From: Hoeflea sp.
GTDB taxonomy: Bacteria; Pseudomonadota; Alphaproteobacteria; Rhizobiales; Rhizobiaceae
NCBI RefSeq assembly: GCF_002733955.1
Contig: NZ_NVXQ01000005.1
Coordinates: 62,001-126,000 of the forward strand
Direction: 5' to 3'
DNA: 64,000 nucleotides
In this document: positions 62,820-64,000 of the stretch, piece by piece
Position numbering within the stretch: the first letter of the stretch is position 1
How the letters are laid out: every line of letters starts with the position of its first letter
The notes under the pieces: model-generated
Database searches by the model: none
What the model saw: the letters and a program-made list of their open reading frames with translations, nothing else
Told to the model about the DNA's origin: nothing
Translations under genes and position numbers: made by a program

Positions 62820-64000
62820 TCACTCTGCCTTCTGTCGTGTCGCAACCAGCAGCGCGGCCAGCGTCATGATGAAACAGACAAAAAGCTGTCTATTAGCGTT
62901 CCATCGTATGTAAGTGTCCGAGAGGCCAAACAAAACCGAAGCCGCCACGACTATCAGGCCGGCCTGCCCCAGCATTTTTCGAATCGGGTCAGGGTTCAGA
63001 TACGCTCGCCAGAACACGACAGCGGATGCGGCATACATGAATAGCCAACTTAGAAAGCCGACCAACCCATTTGCAGCCAGCAGCTGAATCGCCTCATTGT
63101 GCAGGGCACCCATGCTGACGATTTTCGAATTCACTTCGTGCAGGGCAATCTTCTCGCCTATTCTCTCGGTCACTCCGTCTTGACTGTGACCCAGCCAGGG
63201 CTTCTCCGACCATATTTGCAAACCAGCATTCCAGAGCTCCAGCCGCGGCGCTGCAGAAAGTTCGACAATTTCACCTGTCCGGAACCATTGAAGTGCACCG
63301 ATTGCAGCATCATTGATTCGTTCGACACTTTTGTTGATCGGCATGAGCGGCAGCAGGAAAGCGAATGCAACAGCAACAATCAGCAACGACAGCCGTTCCC
63401 GTTTCGAAGCGCGCCAGAAATCCTCAATGAGAACCCAAAGCAGAACGATCGGGAAAAGCGGCCAACCGCCTTTGGATTGGGTCGTCAGACTGGCTGCAAG
63501 CCCAAGAAAGAACGCGATATAGGCAAAGGCGAGCCAAACAGGCTTGCGCAATCGAAATGGTGGATCGTGCCTGCCGGCGAGGGCGACAGACCCCAGCAGA
63601 AGGGTGTTGTTGCCGAAGAAAATCGGGCTGGTAAGGAAACCGCTTGGACGCTCTAAGCCGAGGTAGACCGATTGATAGAGTGCCAGGGCGCAGGCAAACA
63701 TGGCACCCAACCCACACCCCAACCATATCAAGCGACGATCGATCTGACCGTCCATCACGGCAAGGAAGATCAGTGGCGCCCACAGGAATGGTATGTACAT
63801 TTCATACTGGCCGGCCGGTGTGTCGTGCAGCAGGTTGATTGAAGCCCCTACGACCGCAAAAGCCATGAAAACCAAGGGCAGCTTGCCTGCCCACGTTGGC
63901 TGCAGCAGCGGCGCGCGCGCCAGAAGCCGCTTCAACAGGAAGCACAATCCCATTCCAGCAAAAATAACGCCGCCGAATGAATACACGGCCGGCAACGCCA
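62820..64000 (-). CDS. O-antigen ligase/polymerase-like membrane protein, partial at window end
   Basis: At least 391 residues, cut by the window edge at its N-terminus; the first visible start is a TTG at 63995, so the real start is probably outside. It has about ten transmembrane segments. A large loop near residue 255-300 has SAAPRLELWNAGLQIWSEKP and WLGHSQDGVTERIGEKI, with a following LHNEAIQLLAANGLVGFL. This matches the Wzy_C/O-antigen ligase group, which joins or polymerises surface sugars. Which polymer is unknown. Its GC content seems lower than its neighbours, a hint of variable surface genes. Confidence 0.8.
   Translation of the reverse strand, partial: ALPAVYSFGGVIFAGMGLCFLLKRLLARAPLLQPTWAGKLPLVFMAFAVVGASINLLHDTPAGQYEMYIPFLWAPLIFLAVMDGQIDRRLIWLGCGLGAMFACALALYQSVYLGLERPSGFLTSPIFFGNNTLLLGSVALAGRHDPPFRLRKPVWLAFAYIAFFLGLAASLTTQSKGGWPLFPIVLLWVLIEDFWRASKRERLSLLIVAVAFAFLLPLMPINKSVERINDAAIGALQWFRTGEIVELSAAPRLELWNAGLQIWSEKPWLGHSQDGVTERIGEKIALHEVNSKIVSMGALHNEAIQLLAANGLVGFLSWLFMYAASAVVFWRAYLNPDPIRKMLGQAGLIVVAASVLFGLSDTYIRWNANRQLFVCFIMTLAALLVATRQKAE

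Overview
The window looks like chromosome of an alphaproteobacterium of the order Hyphomicrobiales (Rhizobiales). The evidence is gene order: rpmH-rnpA-yidC-engB-argB, lptC-lptA-lptB-rpoN-hpf-ptsN, sppA-ihfB, dapD-dapE converging on def-fmt-truA, hsp20 followed by a DUF1150 gene, and an OlsB-type ornithine-lipid acyltransferase. Codon use is GC-rich and promoters are rhizobial in style. I cannot name the genus with confidence; a Hoeflea/Rhizobiaceae-like genome would fit.

Region 1 (1-9877, left end outside the window) is a mobile element abutting the 3' end of a tRNA-Arg(ACG) gene. It encodes terminase small and large subunits, a lambda-type portal, a fused prohead protease/major capsid protein, a gpW-like connector, a DUF2190 capsid-decoration protein, a small basic protein and a tyrosine integrase. 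All are intact and tightly packed, but there are no tail, baseplate or lysis genes. A cluster of GGTAGGAC iterons and a perfect 16-bp inverted repeat lie at its left side. A low-GC cargo (XRE regulator, two unknown proteins, one acidic protein) sits between terL and the MerR-like/portal genes. This resembles a capsid-forming phage satellite (cf-PICI-like) that would need a helper phage for tails and lysis. It is the most interesting system here.

Region 2 (9.9-15.1 kb, minus strand) holds a TVP38/TMEM64 membrane protein, a pyridine nucleotide-disulfide oxidoreductase with a Tyr in place of the usual catalytic His, a sensor kinase, and a DUF547 protein.

Region 3 (15.3-24.8 kb) is the rpmH-rnpA-yidC-engB-argB core, interrupted by a minus-strand envelope module (ECF sigma factor, RskA-type anti-sigma, fasciclin protein, Tat-exported MsrB). 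A lipoprotein hydrolase and a drug/metabolite exporter follow.

Region 4 (25.1-39.2 kb) is signalling and metabolism: a diguanylate cyclase, a HAD phosphatase, an EF-hand protein, a LOG protein, lysine/DAP biosynthesis (dapD, dapE), then a block of CheW, a chemoreceptor with a CheR/CheB-type tail, and a GAF-PAS6-GGDEF-EAL protein. This block lies between dapE and truA.

Region 5 (39.5-64 kb) is housekeeping: truA-fmt-def, rmuC, ribokinase and nucleoside hydrolase, heat-shock hsp20-DUF1150 under an RpoH-type promoter, ptsN-hpf-rpoN-lptBAC, sppA-ihfB-lapA, a MerR-regulated cation efflux pump, two RNA methyltransferases with lspA, an acrylyl-CoA-reductase-like enzyme, a hybrid histidine kinase, olsB, and an O-antigen-ligase-like gene cut by the window end.
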